Of a DNA stretch of 64,000 bases, positions 11,037 through 22,788 are shown piece after piece. Below the pieces are notes generated by a model that saw nothing but the letters and a program-made list of their open reading frames with translations, did not search any database and was not told where the DNA came from. The DNA lies in contig KB445792.1 of assembly GCA_000320605.2 (NCBI GenBank), forward strand, positions 1,741,581 to 1,805,580, read 5' to 3'. Each line of letters begins with the position of its first letter. Position 1 is the stretch's first letter. A program made the position numbers and the translations under genes. The DNA comes from Gelatoporia subvermispora B (lineage: Eukaryota; Basidiomycota; Agaricomycetes; Polyporales; Gelatoporiaceae).

Positions 11037-11887
11037 TCACATGATAGTGCACTTGTTGGCTACCGGTTCCGCCTTGTTGCTGGGCAGCCGCTTTTCGATT
11101 TCCCCTAGGCACAGCTCGAAGACTTTGGCTGTATGCGCGTGTGAGGGACGCCACAAAGGAGAGCAGCTGTGAGATGAGTGTACTTACAGACGTTGAAATT
11201 TGTCTTTGCACTGGTTTCGACCCACGCAGCTTGATGGCTTTCCGCCAGTTGCTGTCCTTCTGTTGACGGTACCTGTCTGGTATTGCTGTGAGGAAAAGAG
11301 AACGTGGGCCCCATGTTGTGCACGATGGCAACGGATCGCAACGGCAGGTAGAGGGGTTGGTGTAGCAACATACCTTTGCGGCAAGTCGGTCTTGGCGCCG
11401 ACGATAACGCACGGGATGGAGTTCATCCCGCAAAAGTTGACGATCTTGTCGTAGACGACCTGCACCATGTCGAACGACTTGCGCGAGGTGACGGAGTAGA
11501 CGAGGACGAAGCCATGGATACCGATGGCATGCTTGGAATTTAGGATGGTGTACTCGTCCTGTGGTGGGTGAGCGTGGTACGAGAGGGTCAGGGGACATGC
11601 AGCTCACCTGGCCTGCAGTGTCGATGATGTCACACTCGTATTCTACGCCCTTGAAGCTGATGCTCTTGGTATGGGTGGTTTCGATGGTCGGGTAGTAGGA
11701 CTCGACAAAGTTGTTCTCGATAAATTGGAGAACGAGCGACGACTTGCCTGTGTTGTTGAAGAGAATTTTGCAGGAGAGAGGGGCGCGCTGGTGAGTGAAA
11801 ATGACGTCGAACGGGCTGGAACGACTGACCAACTGAACGGGCCCCAAGGACGGCGATTTTCCTCTTCTTCAAAATATCGCCGGGCAT
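11037..11887 (-). CDS. rheb: Rheb-type Ras GTPase
   Basis: A small GTPase that, when GTP-bound, activates the TOR kinase complex in response to nutrients. The start MPGDILKKRKIAVLGARSVG is spliced to KSSLVLQF, giving the P-loop G-A-R-S-V-G-K-S with the arginine typical of Rheb at the position of Ras Gly12. The switch I region (SYYPTIETTHTKSI) and the switch II start DTAGQ are present. The base-recognition motif reads A-K-T-D (VIVGAKTDLPQR) where most Ras proteins have N-K-x-D. The G5 region ETSAKTNFNV follows, and the last exon ends ANKCTIM, a CaaX box for farnesylation, so membrane attachment is expected. About five introns. The protein is near 190 residues, as usual. It converges on beta-mannosidase and diverges from a long gene-free stretch. 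Confidence 0.92.
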
Positions 11888-14800
11888 GACGAAAACAAGA
11901 AAATGGGAGTGAATAGAAGAGGATTATAAGAAGAGGTATGGAAGGGAGGAGGAAAATAGGGAGGGATGAGAGCAGTGGCTGAGAGCGAGACCCCAAAGTC
12001 AAAACCGCGGCGACCAATGATCCGCACCGTTTCTCCGAGCCCGCCGCATCCTCGACCCCTTCCTCCTCTTATATGTCCCCCTCCATTTTCCCTCAGTCCA
12101 CACAGCCGCGCATGTGCTTCGCATCCGGGGCGACCTTCCGTACATCTTCCTCGTGAGCAAAGAAAAATAAAGCAACACCAGCAGCTCTCGGTATTGGCCA
12201 GCGAACCAGGCGAGCAACGCGCATGCTCGCACCGCGCACGCTCGCACCGCGCACGCTCGCACCGCGCACGCTCGCACACGGTAGGCGGTGCCTGTGCGCT
12301 GTGTGCACACCCTCTGGACGTCACATTGTCCCCGACTCGTATTTCCGTTTTCTCTTTTCCCCATCTGCCTTACGTCCTTGTACGTCTCCCTGCCACCAGG
12401 AGCCGCCAATGACTGCCAAACGCCCCAGCTGCTCCAGGGTGCTCTCCGCATCCCATTCCACGTCGGTCGCCTGACCAGCCGCACCTCCATCCTCCCTCCA
12501 TATTTATGCTCCCTTCTCGGGCGGTTCTCAGTCACCGGCGGCAATCGCCATCGCATCGTCTACGAGCATAGATCAGCCTGGGCCACGTCCATTACAACCA
12601 CTGCTGTTTCCCCTGCCCGCGGCACGACCCAATTTCATGCCTCGACACAATAGTCGCCAGCGCCCGCCATCCGTTCACGGAGAGTTGTCCGCAGGAGAAG
12701 CATCTCTCGTCCCTGGGTCCGATCCCTCGGGCCAGACCGCCCAAGTCACAGTAGCCACCTGCGAGAACCACGGCCAGCCCACGGCCAGCCCGCTGCATAG
12801 AGACCGACCGCCAATCCGGGCTGCCTGAGAACGACATACAAGGCCTGTGGGCCGCACTCTCAGCTCGCGCAGCACCAGTTGCCACTCGGAGTAAAATCAA
12901 TCATGCTCTGTCCGGGTCAGCATTTCACCAGCGCATGGAGACGCGTCTGACATGGCGCAGCCCGCCGCCATCCGGCTGAGTGAGAATCGCCAGCGCGCAA
13001 TGTGCGACGATCTGCCGTGTCCGACCCTCCATCTCCCTGCATTGTTTGCATCCACAGCGTTCTCGTGCGACATCTCAGGCACGCCCACCTATAGTGATTC
13101 CGACTCCCGCTAGAACTTCGATCGCGCTTCCGAAAATAATCCAAGGCATTGATCTGTGGCTCCATGGTAAGCATCGCTCGCAAGTATCCCGCTAAGTGCA
13201 GCTCGCGCAGCGCGCCGGCGACCAACAGTTGGGTGACGTCCGTGAAGCTTGTTCGTACGGACATCGCCGATGTTCGGTGTGGCCAGCCGCCCGTCCGCCT
13301 CCATCTATGTCTACGGCGATCCAAGGCTGTACACTGTCTAGCACCCTGTCCGCGGAGTCCCACACTCTGGAATGACGGTCAGCAGTGTATGCAGATATCA
13401 ACAGTGGGTGCGATCGGAAGAAGACAGCTTGTTCTTGGTACTATCTGCCATGTACAGTGTACCACATAACTCAGCGTCAATGATACGAACATGTCCGCGT
13501 CTGTATCGGACATGTTTTTCAGTGTTACGGCAATTCATAAGCGACCATCTCTGCGCAAGCGGCGCTCTCAGTGCTAGAAGCAGCCAGAGCAGCCAGCAGG
13601 CATCTTTCATGATCTATATATCAGCCTGATAGCTCCGCGCTCCTCTCGAGCCAGCATCCGCCGCATGGTCGCACTCCGAACGCGGGCACCTGTACAACAT
13701 CTGTCAGCGTCCTATAATCCAAGTTCTCATCCCGACGCCACCAAACTGCCGGACATGGCAGGTGTGTCCTGGTCGGGCGGTCGTTATCTCCTGCCTTCCA
13801 GGGTGGCGCGACACGCCTTCGGGCCCACTATCAGAGGGCGCGCTGAGCCGAGGGGACAGGTTACAGCAAATTGCCAACCTATAGTCTTATAGTTGCCGGC
13901 TTCGCACAGCGGCGGCGGCCTTCGCCCGGGTCCCTGCGGCGTCGGTGTCTGGGCTCGAGCTACGCCGCCCGCTTCTGCAGTATAAGCTTTTGAGTTCTGC
14001 CCGCGACGGGTGTGTCTGCTAGATGCCCGCCCGCGCTTCCTGGTGTGTATCAGAGATTGCAAATTTGGACGCTGGGAGGGATCTAGGAACGGGGGCGCGG
14101 GCGGGTGTCCCTGCCGACGGGTCCGTCTCAGCCAGACGGTGTTCGCGATTCGGAGCCTCTGCCGGCTCACAGGAGGTGGGGGGCGACGTCGGGGCGTGCT
14201 CGGCTCGCGGTGGTTCTGGCGCGCCGCAGGGTGTCGCATGTGGGTCCCCCAAGTTTGCCGATATCGCGACTACTCAAGATGCCGGAATGTGCGGGGCTGC
14301 GGTTTACATCTGTGTCAGGGAGGCCAGATCGGGAGACGGCCTCTGCGAATCCGTTTATGAGAAGATGGAACGTGGTATAGATATCACTGGGGAGGTCCGA
14401 GGCTTCCCAAAGATACCGTAATCTGACCGCGGACCCAAGTAAAGAGTTGATGCTAGCTCGGGAGTTGGTCTTCCTAGCCGCTTCCTTGTGGTCTCATAGC
14501 TGAGGGTCACGAAACGAGGTGGTAGCCCAAGTGTCATGTCGCGTTCACGAGTTAACTGGATTACAACATGATATACCGAGTTCCGGTGGTCGCTTGTTGC
14601 GATCTCTGTAAACCTGATCCTACAGCTCACGTACACTGAAGAAAGGCACAGCCCACGTGCGTAGCCCCTGGGTACTATATTTGCGGGGGGTTCGCTGAGA
14701 GAACCCAAGTCGACTTCTTCGGACACGTAGTGTGCGAGGGAAGAACGTAACTTATGTCGGGGGCGCGCTTTGATATGTCTTGCATGTCAGGTTCCATGAG

Positions 14801-15586
14801 GAACGAGCACGCACGTGCTAGTGCGGAACGGAGCTCGCGCCTAGCAGACGTTAGCGATGTCGGTTTTTGAGCGTGTTTGATGTTGTGCAAAGCAAGGAGG
14901 TAAAGGCGAAGAACCTCTTGCAGGGCGCTTGCCGCTGAAGGATCTAGTATTGCGCGGGTGCGGACTCGGCCGGAGATTAGGATTTTCGGCTTCTAAGATC
15001 GGTGTCTTGCCGCAGCCCAGCAGTGATTATGGCGCAGCCAACTGGAGGTGTCCCAGTATAAAAGTACCATATAAGGATACGCGTTGAGTGTCTACTGAGT
15101 ATTGAAATATTGATCATCGAGTCATCAAGTCAACAGCCGCCGTTCCTAGTACAATTCAATAAACCTGAGTGTTGGACACAGGTTCCAGTCCTGACTGCGC
15201 CGCCCTCATGGAAAATTTGACCATATTTAATCAGCACAATCCTGGCGTGTATCCGCACAACACGCACCTACACCAATCATGCGGTCTGAGCTTGTACGAC
15301 ATGGGCCCGACTGGATTTCTTACCAAGTAGGATGGGGAGTGACCATGGCAACGACTCGAGTTCTGCCTCCGTCTCCAGGCGTGGCGCGACACGCTCACGT
15401 GGGGTATATGCTATATCTCACGTGACCGTGCATTTTCGATTCGAACGCGGACATGAACCTCAACCACCACTTGAACCACCGTCAGCCTTCCCTTCCGCTC
15501 CCCATCATCCCCCCGACCCGCACCAGTGCTCCGCGGTCCCAGAAATCGCCAGGCGCATAACCCCGAGCAACCCGCACGCAGCCGCC
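11888..15586. other. 3.7-kb block without a convincing gene
   Basis: Between the divergent Rheb and Spo12-like genes. Several frames of 60-180 codons are open, mostly GC-rich and proline/arginine or serine-rich shadows, with no domain and no matching splice sites. The block contains a 15-bp tandem repeat (12225-12278), an 11-bp doublet (ACGGCCAGCCC, near 12769-12790), a GC-rich motif present twice (13803-13816 and 15381-15394), and a TATA-box-plus-AATAAA stretch at about 15055-15165. It may hold long promoters, a noncoding RNA or decayed mobile DNA; the sequence does not decide. Confidence 0.4.
12225..12278. repeat. 15-bp tandem repeat, three and a half copies
   Basis: The unit GCTCGCACCGCGCAC occurs at 12225-12239, 12240-12254 and 12255-12269 without a mismatch and then partly again to about 12278. 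It lies about 340 bases upstream of the Rheb start, on the 5' side of that gene. A multiple of three in length, it leaves open frames on both strands, but nothing suggests it is translated. Confidence 0.85.
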
Positions 15587-16096
15587 ATGTCCGCCGCCCC
15601 GACGCCCAACGAGTCCCCCGCGCACGTCCAGCCGCTGCACAACCCGTCCCAGGCGGCGCATGTGGTTGTGCCCCAAGCACCCCTTGGGAACGCCACGAAC
15701 AGCGCGCAGGCCCCCGGGATGGGCGCAAAGGCCCTCCTGGCGAAGAAGCTCGCAAAGAGCCAGTGAGCCTTCCGCTCCTCCGCGCGGGATGTCTTTACTT
15801 ACTTTCGGGTTCATCTCCGCAGTAACCCGGCGTATGTGTCCCCAACCGACAACATGATGACCCCCGTCAGCCAGAAGCTGAACGCTTCCAAGAAGAAGCA
15901 CTTCACCAAGTAAGTTTCCGGTATGTTAGCTTCCGCCATCGTCGCTCATCTCCGCATATACAGGGGAGCCAAACCCATGCCGTCGCTTTTTGCGCAGGCT
16001 CAGAAGCAACCAGACTCGGACTCTGAGAAGTCAGCAGACGAGCTCACGGAATCAACAGAGCCAAAGCTTGTGGATGAGGACGAGAACCCATTTTGA
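15587..16096 (+). CDS. Small Spo12-like protein
   Basis: Three exons give a protein of about 130 residues. It begins MSAAPTPNESPAHVQPLHNP, is rich in P, A and Q, and runs through GAKALLAKKLAKS into a conserved-looking core: SPTDNMMTPVSQKLN followed by ASKKKHFTK. The order of a proline-directed phosphosite, T-P, and a K-L-N-x2-K-K-K basic end resembles the short Spo12 motif of yeast mitotic-exit regulators. The C-terminus is acidic (SDSEKSADELTES ... DEDENPF). Splicing removes 52- and 50-nt-class introns near 15764 and 15910. Spo12 promotes release of the Cdc14 phosphatase in yeast; carrying this role over to the present protein is inference from one motif. The ATG at 15587 follows GCCGCC and is the best start; an upstream in-frame ATG at 15332 exists. 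Confidence 0.6.
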
Positions 16097-16528
16097 GACA
16101 CCAAGCAGCGTTGATCGCTGAGAGTACCATTTCGACCTTCTTGTACGAGTATTGTGTCACCATCGTCTACACCGTCGGTTCGTTATCTGTCTGTTGTCTA
16201 TTAGCTCTTGCATCTATATGCCACATGTATCACGACGTCTCGTGGTCTGTATTGAATACACGACCTTTCCACCCAGCATCTATTAGGCATCGGACCAGGC
16301 TATCAACAACTCCAGCATAAGCTCCATACACGAACCCGATAAGTAAAAGGAACGCTATCATAAATGACGGACATGGCGAGGGGTATGTAATCCCTATATG
16401 AGTGTCTCTTCCAGCAGGTACGGCAGCAAAGTGTCCATATACCCGATATGCAAAACTTCGAGATGATGACGATGAGAAAAAGAAACAATGCAATGCAATA
16501 CCAAACCAAACGACAACGACACAACCCT
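16097..16528. other. 3' regions of two convergent genes
   Basis: About 430 bases between the stops of the Spo12-like and chitin synthase genes. No gene seen. Sequences such as TTGAATACA near 16252 may belong to 3' end formation. Confidence 0.35.
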
Positions 16529-19500
16529 TTAGTTCCTCCTGCAGCACCTGAAAAGGTTGCGCTTGAAGAAGTAGAAGAGACACTGGATAAGAGAGTTAGC
16601 TACATGTTGTGGTCCCAAATAAATCACAACTGACCCCTGCGAAGCGGACGAGTGCGAGTCCGAACGTAGAATAGAGGATGACGGCGAAGTAGATATTTTG
16701 CTTGCGGCGCAGCTGTGCATCGTCGATAGCCTCATTGCCAGATTCCAGACCGTTCAGGTTCTCGATCGTCACGGCCAGGCCAGCGTTGGTCAGCATCCAG
16801 AAGGCAACGAGACGAGTACGGAAGGTCTTGTTCTCATCGTCCATGGTAGGCTTCTCAACCTCCTCCTTCACTTCGAGCTTGGTCACAGCACGAGTGACAG
16901 TCTCCTTGAAGTGGGCATCGAGATCTTCCTTGTTCCGGGCAATTTCCTCGACGACAGCAGTGTCGGCATCCTTAGACTTCTTCGACGACACGGACGGCAG
17001 AGCTTCAGCCTTGTCACTACCCTTGGTACCCCACGAGACATCGTGCAAGTTACAGAAGGCGTAGACGTTGAGGACGTTCGTGAAACTTGGTGCAAGGCAG
17101 AGATATTGACCGAAACTCGAGAACATGTGCCATGGGTCACGCTGTCAAGGTCATGTTAGAAGAAGAGCCAGTGAACGAGACGACAGACATACGTAGAGGA
17201 AGGACGCGATGAAGTAGATACCTGGGATCGATTGAAAGTTAGTACGGGTGAGGAAGATAGTTATGATGCGGCTCACCGTAGGTGGAGACCATGGCTGCAA
17301 TAAGGGCACCAACAGGAGGAGTGAAGAAAGTCTTGATGACTTGCTCAGTTGACATGTTCTTCAGCAAGCTCGGAATATTCTGGAGGACCATGAGCACGTA
17401 TCAAACGGCATATTCTCGTGAAGGCATACCGCGAATGCCTTGACAGTCAGCCAGAATGAACAAACGAGTAGGTAGACAGCGAGAATGCCGTAGACCCTGC
17501 ATGGATGCGTCACTAACATCGCTTGTTAGAGTAGACTAGAATGAAACATACCAGAGCGTCACCACATACGCTGCCCGTTCACCCTTTGGCCGATTACCCA
17601 ATGCGAGCACAAATTGCAGGCAGAGGAAGGCAAGGTAGATCCATTTCAGAACCAAGTTGACCCAGTGCGTCTGGAGTAGGTATTAAGGAACACTCTCTAA
17701 GCGCGTTAACCGGAGATAAGGTGCTTACGACATCAGCCGTGCCAAAGATGACGATGTTTTGCGTGGGAAGCAGATCGATGATAATACTGAACGTCAACCA
17801 GATGTTCGCCAGCGCAAACCAAGAGAAGACCAGAGAGAAGATGTTGTACTAATTCAGAGTCAGTCACAGCACTCGAGATCAGGAATTACACAGCATACAA
17901 TTGCCTGAACGTGGAAGAAGAACATCCGAATGATACCGTGACCGGACTTGTACAGCTTGAAGAAGTTGACAAGTGCATACTGCGCGACACATGTCAAAAC
18001 TGGTCATCAATCAACGAAGCAGACATCACTTACGACCGACGCCGCAAACGAACCGTTCAGCCAACGACGACGCTGACCGATGAGTTCGGCCGCAGACTCT
18101 GGCACATCAGTCTCAGCCTTACTCGGTTTGACATATGTCAGCGTCCACCTGTCGCCAGCCTTCGCGACAAGCTCGAAGCAGAGGATACGATCCTCGGCCA
18201 AGAACATGTTCTTCGTGAAGATGTTCATGCCGTAGATACCCTTGGGACCAAGTCGATCGGCGAGCGAGTGGTCACCATGGAAGTACTGCTCCAGAGGCCG
18301 GCCCAGGATAGCGCGGAACCGATAAGCGGAGAAAGCACCAGGCAACACAGAGACGTATCCAAAGCTACTCTCAAGCGGCTTGTCTGTAGGAGATCATCAT
18401 GTCATGAAAAGTCACTACAAGGTGATGTGGCGTGCTTACCCAGGATGTTTGACATCTTGTACTCAAAGTTTTGCGCAGCGACCAGGAAGTTGGTGAGCTT
18501 CCTACCACCGTTAATCATCGCGTGAATTTCACCACAGCAGCCACCGAGGTTCGCATCGTTGTAGAACGCCTCCCAGAGGTAGTAGATGGACTTGCGACCC
18601 GGCTTTGTCCCAGCATCAATGAGAACACAGATCTCGGGCTCAAGCATGCGACCGATCGCGTTGAAGAGCCATCGATGAGAGTTGATCTTCTTTTGGTTCT
18701 TCGCCTTGATCACCAGGATGACTTGGACTGGTACGAGGTTGTTGGGGTCATCGCCATGTGGCAGAATGAGCTGCGGTGTCGTATCCACCGAGAGCTGGGT
18801 CGTGTACTACATTCGCCGCGGTAATGAGTCATCATGAACCACGGTGTAAAATGCAAGCCAAGCCTACCTCGAAGATATGCGCGACGGTATCCTTGCCGTC
18901 GACTTGCTTCTTCATGACACCGTCCTGGTACACACCGACAGTTGCCAGAAGATCAAGGACCGTCTTGTCCATAGGTTCCAGACCGTCGATGATGAGAGCG
19001 ACTGTGATTCTTTGCCAGCCAGGAATACCCTCCTCCGCAGTCCGGCGCCAATACTTCGATTGTTTGGTCTTGCAGATATCACGAATATTCAACATGACAC
19101 CATGCAGCGTACGCGCATACAACGTCTTGTCCTCGTTATACGACGTGACCGCAATCAGAAGCTCTGTTTGCCGGTTGTACATCTTCGTGCGCAATGAGTA
19201 GCCATTTGCTTCCGAAAAGTCGTCAGGGTCGACAGTCGCGGCGGTGTACCGCATATGGCTGAGCGCTCATTAAGACCGCTGGCCACATGAAGCGAAGCAA
19301 AGCACATACGAGAATTCAGTCGTTTTCGTGCTGCCAAGCCACTTGGGCTCGACGGCACTGTAGACGGGAGTAGGCACAGCGTACTCCGTGATGAAGTTAC
19401 CCTTGGTCAGCTTGACTTTGCGGGTGACACCGCGCTTGATGGTCTGCCGCCGCCTCCATGCTGAGTCGACACCGCCGGATGCTGACGATACTGTCGACTG

Positions 19501-19833
19501 CGGACGACTGTAGGGGTCACCATAGGCATTCGGGTCCATCGGTCTATCCAGGTGCGCGGTCAACAAAAGGCATGCTTGTCACGGGAGAGACGTGTCTCAC
19601 CCTGGGGGGTAGAAACCACCCGGAGAGCCATGCGTAAGAGGTACTTTCTCTACCTCGGAGTCATCGTCGCCCATTCCACCAAACTCGTGCGGCAGAGAGA
19701 CCGTGCTCTCGTAGGCACTTGGTGGCGGTTCATTGAAGTTGATTTGGCGTGGCCGGTCAGCGAACGGGTCACTAAGGTCATTAATGGATGAATGCGAGGA
19801 TAGAGAAGGCAGTGGGGGGCGTTGGTCTGCCAT
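16529..19833 (-). CDS. chs: Chitin synthase, class I-III type (GT2 family)
   Basis: A plasma-membrane enzyme that polymerises UDP-GlcNAc into chitin for the cell wall. The N-terminus [20 protein letters not shown] is followed by a cytosolic, serine-rich region ([18 protein letters not shown]). The chitin synthase domain begins near [19 protein letters not shown]. Catalytic and substrate motifs are intact: [21 protein letters not shown] and the signature Q-R-R-R-W in [13 protein letters not shown]. Several C-terminal membrane helices follow, spread over short exons at 17.8-17.2 kb, then a cytosolic loop and a last helix pair. The final intron (about 50 nt, near 16585-16633) joins VRFAG to [17 protein letters not shown] and the stop at 16529. 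The start at 19833 is the first true ATG; the frame is open further upstream without one. Size near 900 residues fits division 1 enzymes. Confidence 0.9.
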
Positions 19834-22788
19834 GGTGTCGTAACGGCGAGCGTGGATGGGGTCGGGCTGGGTCAAGGTATCGTCGAAAGGGCGGCGTGTC
19901 GTGGCAGGTAAAAAGAGTGAACGAAACAGAGAACAGCCTGTCTGCGCGAGAGTTCGCTCGCTACAGCCTCGCCCAAGTTAGACGCCCAGACCCCGGGAAC
20001 TGCCACTGAAACGAGACCGTGCCGGGGGCAACCTGTTTAGCCTCCGCTTAGCATCTCACTCTGGCCCAGCCGTCCAGCTCTCGACCATCTTGTTCGACGT
20101 CGTACATACTCATACACTCCCCAGCAGCTGTCCGAGCAAGTTTGAAGCAATTGCGACCGACCACCACCTCTCTTTCAGCAGCAAGAACAATAGGTGCTAT
20201 AGTTAGCCATCTGGCGCTTACAGCGGTCTCACGGTTAGGACACCGCCTTTGCTAAACGCATCGGGCTTAAATGCCCCCTTCACCTTTCACCGTAACGTTG
20301 CAGCCTCCAGGCTCCGACAGTCAGCGCATCACTCAGCCCGCTGCGCGTTGCCTGCGCTGGTACACGGCCTTGCACAGAGACCGCCATCCACACGTCCAAC
20401 ATTTGTGTTGTGTCTTGTCATTTGCGTCCGGGTTTCGCGCCAATTGACATAGACGCACGTGACAACCGTAGAAATGCTTCCGTTGTGCTTGATGGACCGC
20501 GTCCCTGCGGACAAATCCAGAACAACTTCATCCCGCGATGCGCGACGATTTCGATTCATCTGGTAGTCGACTTTTTCGCCGTCCTGTAGGCTCCCTCTCA
20601 TTGGGGTGCAGCCTGGTGCAGTGGAGGTTAATCCGCAGCGCCTGGCTCGTCGTTCTCGGCCGACTTGCACTGCCATGGTAACGGGTGCGCCATCCCGCCC
20701 CAAGCTCCAATCTCAGCAGTGTCTAGGGTCACCCGGCGACAAAATCAACTTCGCGGTGGAGCTCGTTCCTTCTCTGGTGCCTATCCAGTTTTTTATATCT
20801 CGGTGGCTAGCCTCCGCATTCCTCGCATACCAGTTTCAGATGTTAGCTTGTAGAGATCGGAATGACTTGGCCGTCAATTTCGAATGGCTCAGAATAGCCA
20901 CACCGACTTCAATATGTCTCTGCTCAGCGGGTGGCAATCATGCAGATATGGAGACCCGCTGTTACGGATTATAAACATGCTCGACCTCTGCAGCTCAGAT
21001 TGAGTCCAACAAACCAACCTTTGTGAAAGTGGAACATAAGGACATAAGCTCGCTCATCGCACCGAGAGAACTCAACATCAGCTCCTCTATCCTCAGAAGT
21101 CGAACCGACCAGTCTTAACATGTGTGTGACCGGAACAGTTGTGCTCTATCAGTGAGTGCTTGACATATCTCAGTCACCTAGACACGCTGATCCTTCACGC
21201 GAAATGCCAGATGTCACTTCTCACCTTTCGCCGAGAAGGTGAAGCAAACGCTCCTTGTGAAAGGTATACCATACAGATCAGTGGAAGTGAACGACGACAT
21301 GACACAGAATCGCACCCAAGAAGACTACTGATGCAACGCCAATCAGGTCACGAACGTCATGCCACGCTCAGATCTGTCAAAACTTCTAGGAGTCACCTAC
21401 CATCGCATCCCGGTGCTTGCCATCGGAAACGATGTGTGCTACGATTCCAGTATATCGCGTCTGCTCTCGAGCAACGATTCCCGCCGTCGGAAGGTTGTGG
21501 GACGCTGATCCCGCCCCGAAGGGCTGAAAGGGAGGAGGGTCCATCGAGACGGGGTTTATCAAGGTATTTGCTATGTTTTTACACTGATCGAGCAATCGTT
21601 CCGCTGAAAAAAAAGCTCCTACCGTGGTCAAAATTACCGGAGCAATTCATCAAGGGCCGGGTTTCTGCGTATCTCATCACTGACTGTTGGCTCACATCAA
21701 TAACCTTGCTTTCAGTGCTTTCAGGAGGTCATCGAAGTTCACGACTCAAGAGAACGAATTACCTGTAAGTCAAGAGCGCCCTTGCATCCCACTTAGTAAG
21801 ACCCTCCACCCCCATAGACCTGACAGTGATTACACTGTCGTCTGAGAATCTGCTGAAAGAACAACTTGCGGATGGGCGCAAATGAGTCATGGATACAGAA
21901 CACCCTGGCTTGGCTGATCTTACTACATCTACAACTGACTGTGGCACCTGGAACTCTCGTGCCTGATCGACCTCTTCGTGGACCATACCTTCCCGAAGTC
22001 TCTCGCAGTAAATCATGGATTAGACCTGAGGAAGCATGCGAGTTCTCCTTGATCCCAGACTTTTCCTGTGGACCACCAGAATGCGCGAACGCCTTGCGGC
22101 TTTGAAGAAGGACAAATCCGATGCTTCCCAGAGAACCTCGGGAACGGAAGCTGCTAAACTAACTGCATCATACGCTTCCTCAGACTTGGCTGTCGTCGGG
22201 TTTGATGAGACCAAGGCTGGACGGCTGCGTGTGGCCCTGGGTGATGTCGTAGCTGTTGGGCCTAATGATTATGGTCGGGACCCTTCCAGGATCAACAACA
22301 TGGTGACGGAACTCCTTAGGAGTTGTTCCGACCCTGAGCCGCGAGGTAGCTGTCATTGAGACCAAGGGGACGATGGGTACGATGGGGCGTGTCCGGCGCC
22401 ACTCCCCCAGGCTCAATTTCTCGGTGACACGATTCGAGCGCTGCGAGGCATGAGCTCGCTTAGCTTTGTAGATCCTGCGTTGTACAAGTATTTACTGTCA
22501 TGCATAGCATTATCACCCAGATGCATGACTGAGAGAGATAGCCAAAATGTTACATGCTAAGCTTATACATCTAGGGGGTCCCAAGCACATCCGGAGGGAC
22601 GGATCTGCGCTGCCCCGCCGCGGTATTCGCAAGACGCGGACCGCGGTCCGGGCACGTACGCGTACATAGGACGGGCGCGATCAGACACGTGCGACAGCAA
22701 GGAGTCGGTGGCGGACCTTGGTGCATGAAACTTCTGTGGTGACTCTCGTGTCCTGCGTTGCTCGTTCCACGACCAGGCTTTCACAGTC
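19834..22788. other. 3-kb gene-poor region between divergent genes
   Basis: Lies between chitin synthase (minus) and the CLPTM1-family gene (plus). One frame at 21139-21768 is 209 codons long but arginine/serine-rich, with no domain. Another at 22036-22359 has coding-like codon use (a lysine/alanine-rich helix, then AVVGFDETKAGRLRVALGDV) but I recognise nothing and see no supporting splice sites. Regulatory sequence for both flanking genes is the simplest reading; a decayed gene near 21.7-22.4 kb is possible. Confidence 0.35.

Noticed and set aside
13784..14239. Minus-strand frame of 151 codons in the gene desert
   Set aside because: Very rich in proline and arginine with no family features; frames of similar length are open on other frames of the same stretch, as expected for GC-rich DNA.
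21139..21768. Plus-strand frame of 209 codons
   Set aside because: Arginine/serine-rich composition with no domain, no upstream promoter features, and interrupted similarity to nothing I know. Length alone is weak evidence at this base composition.
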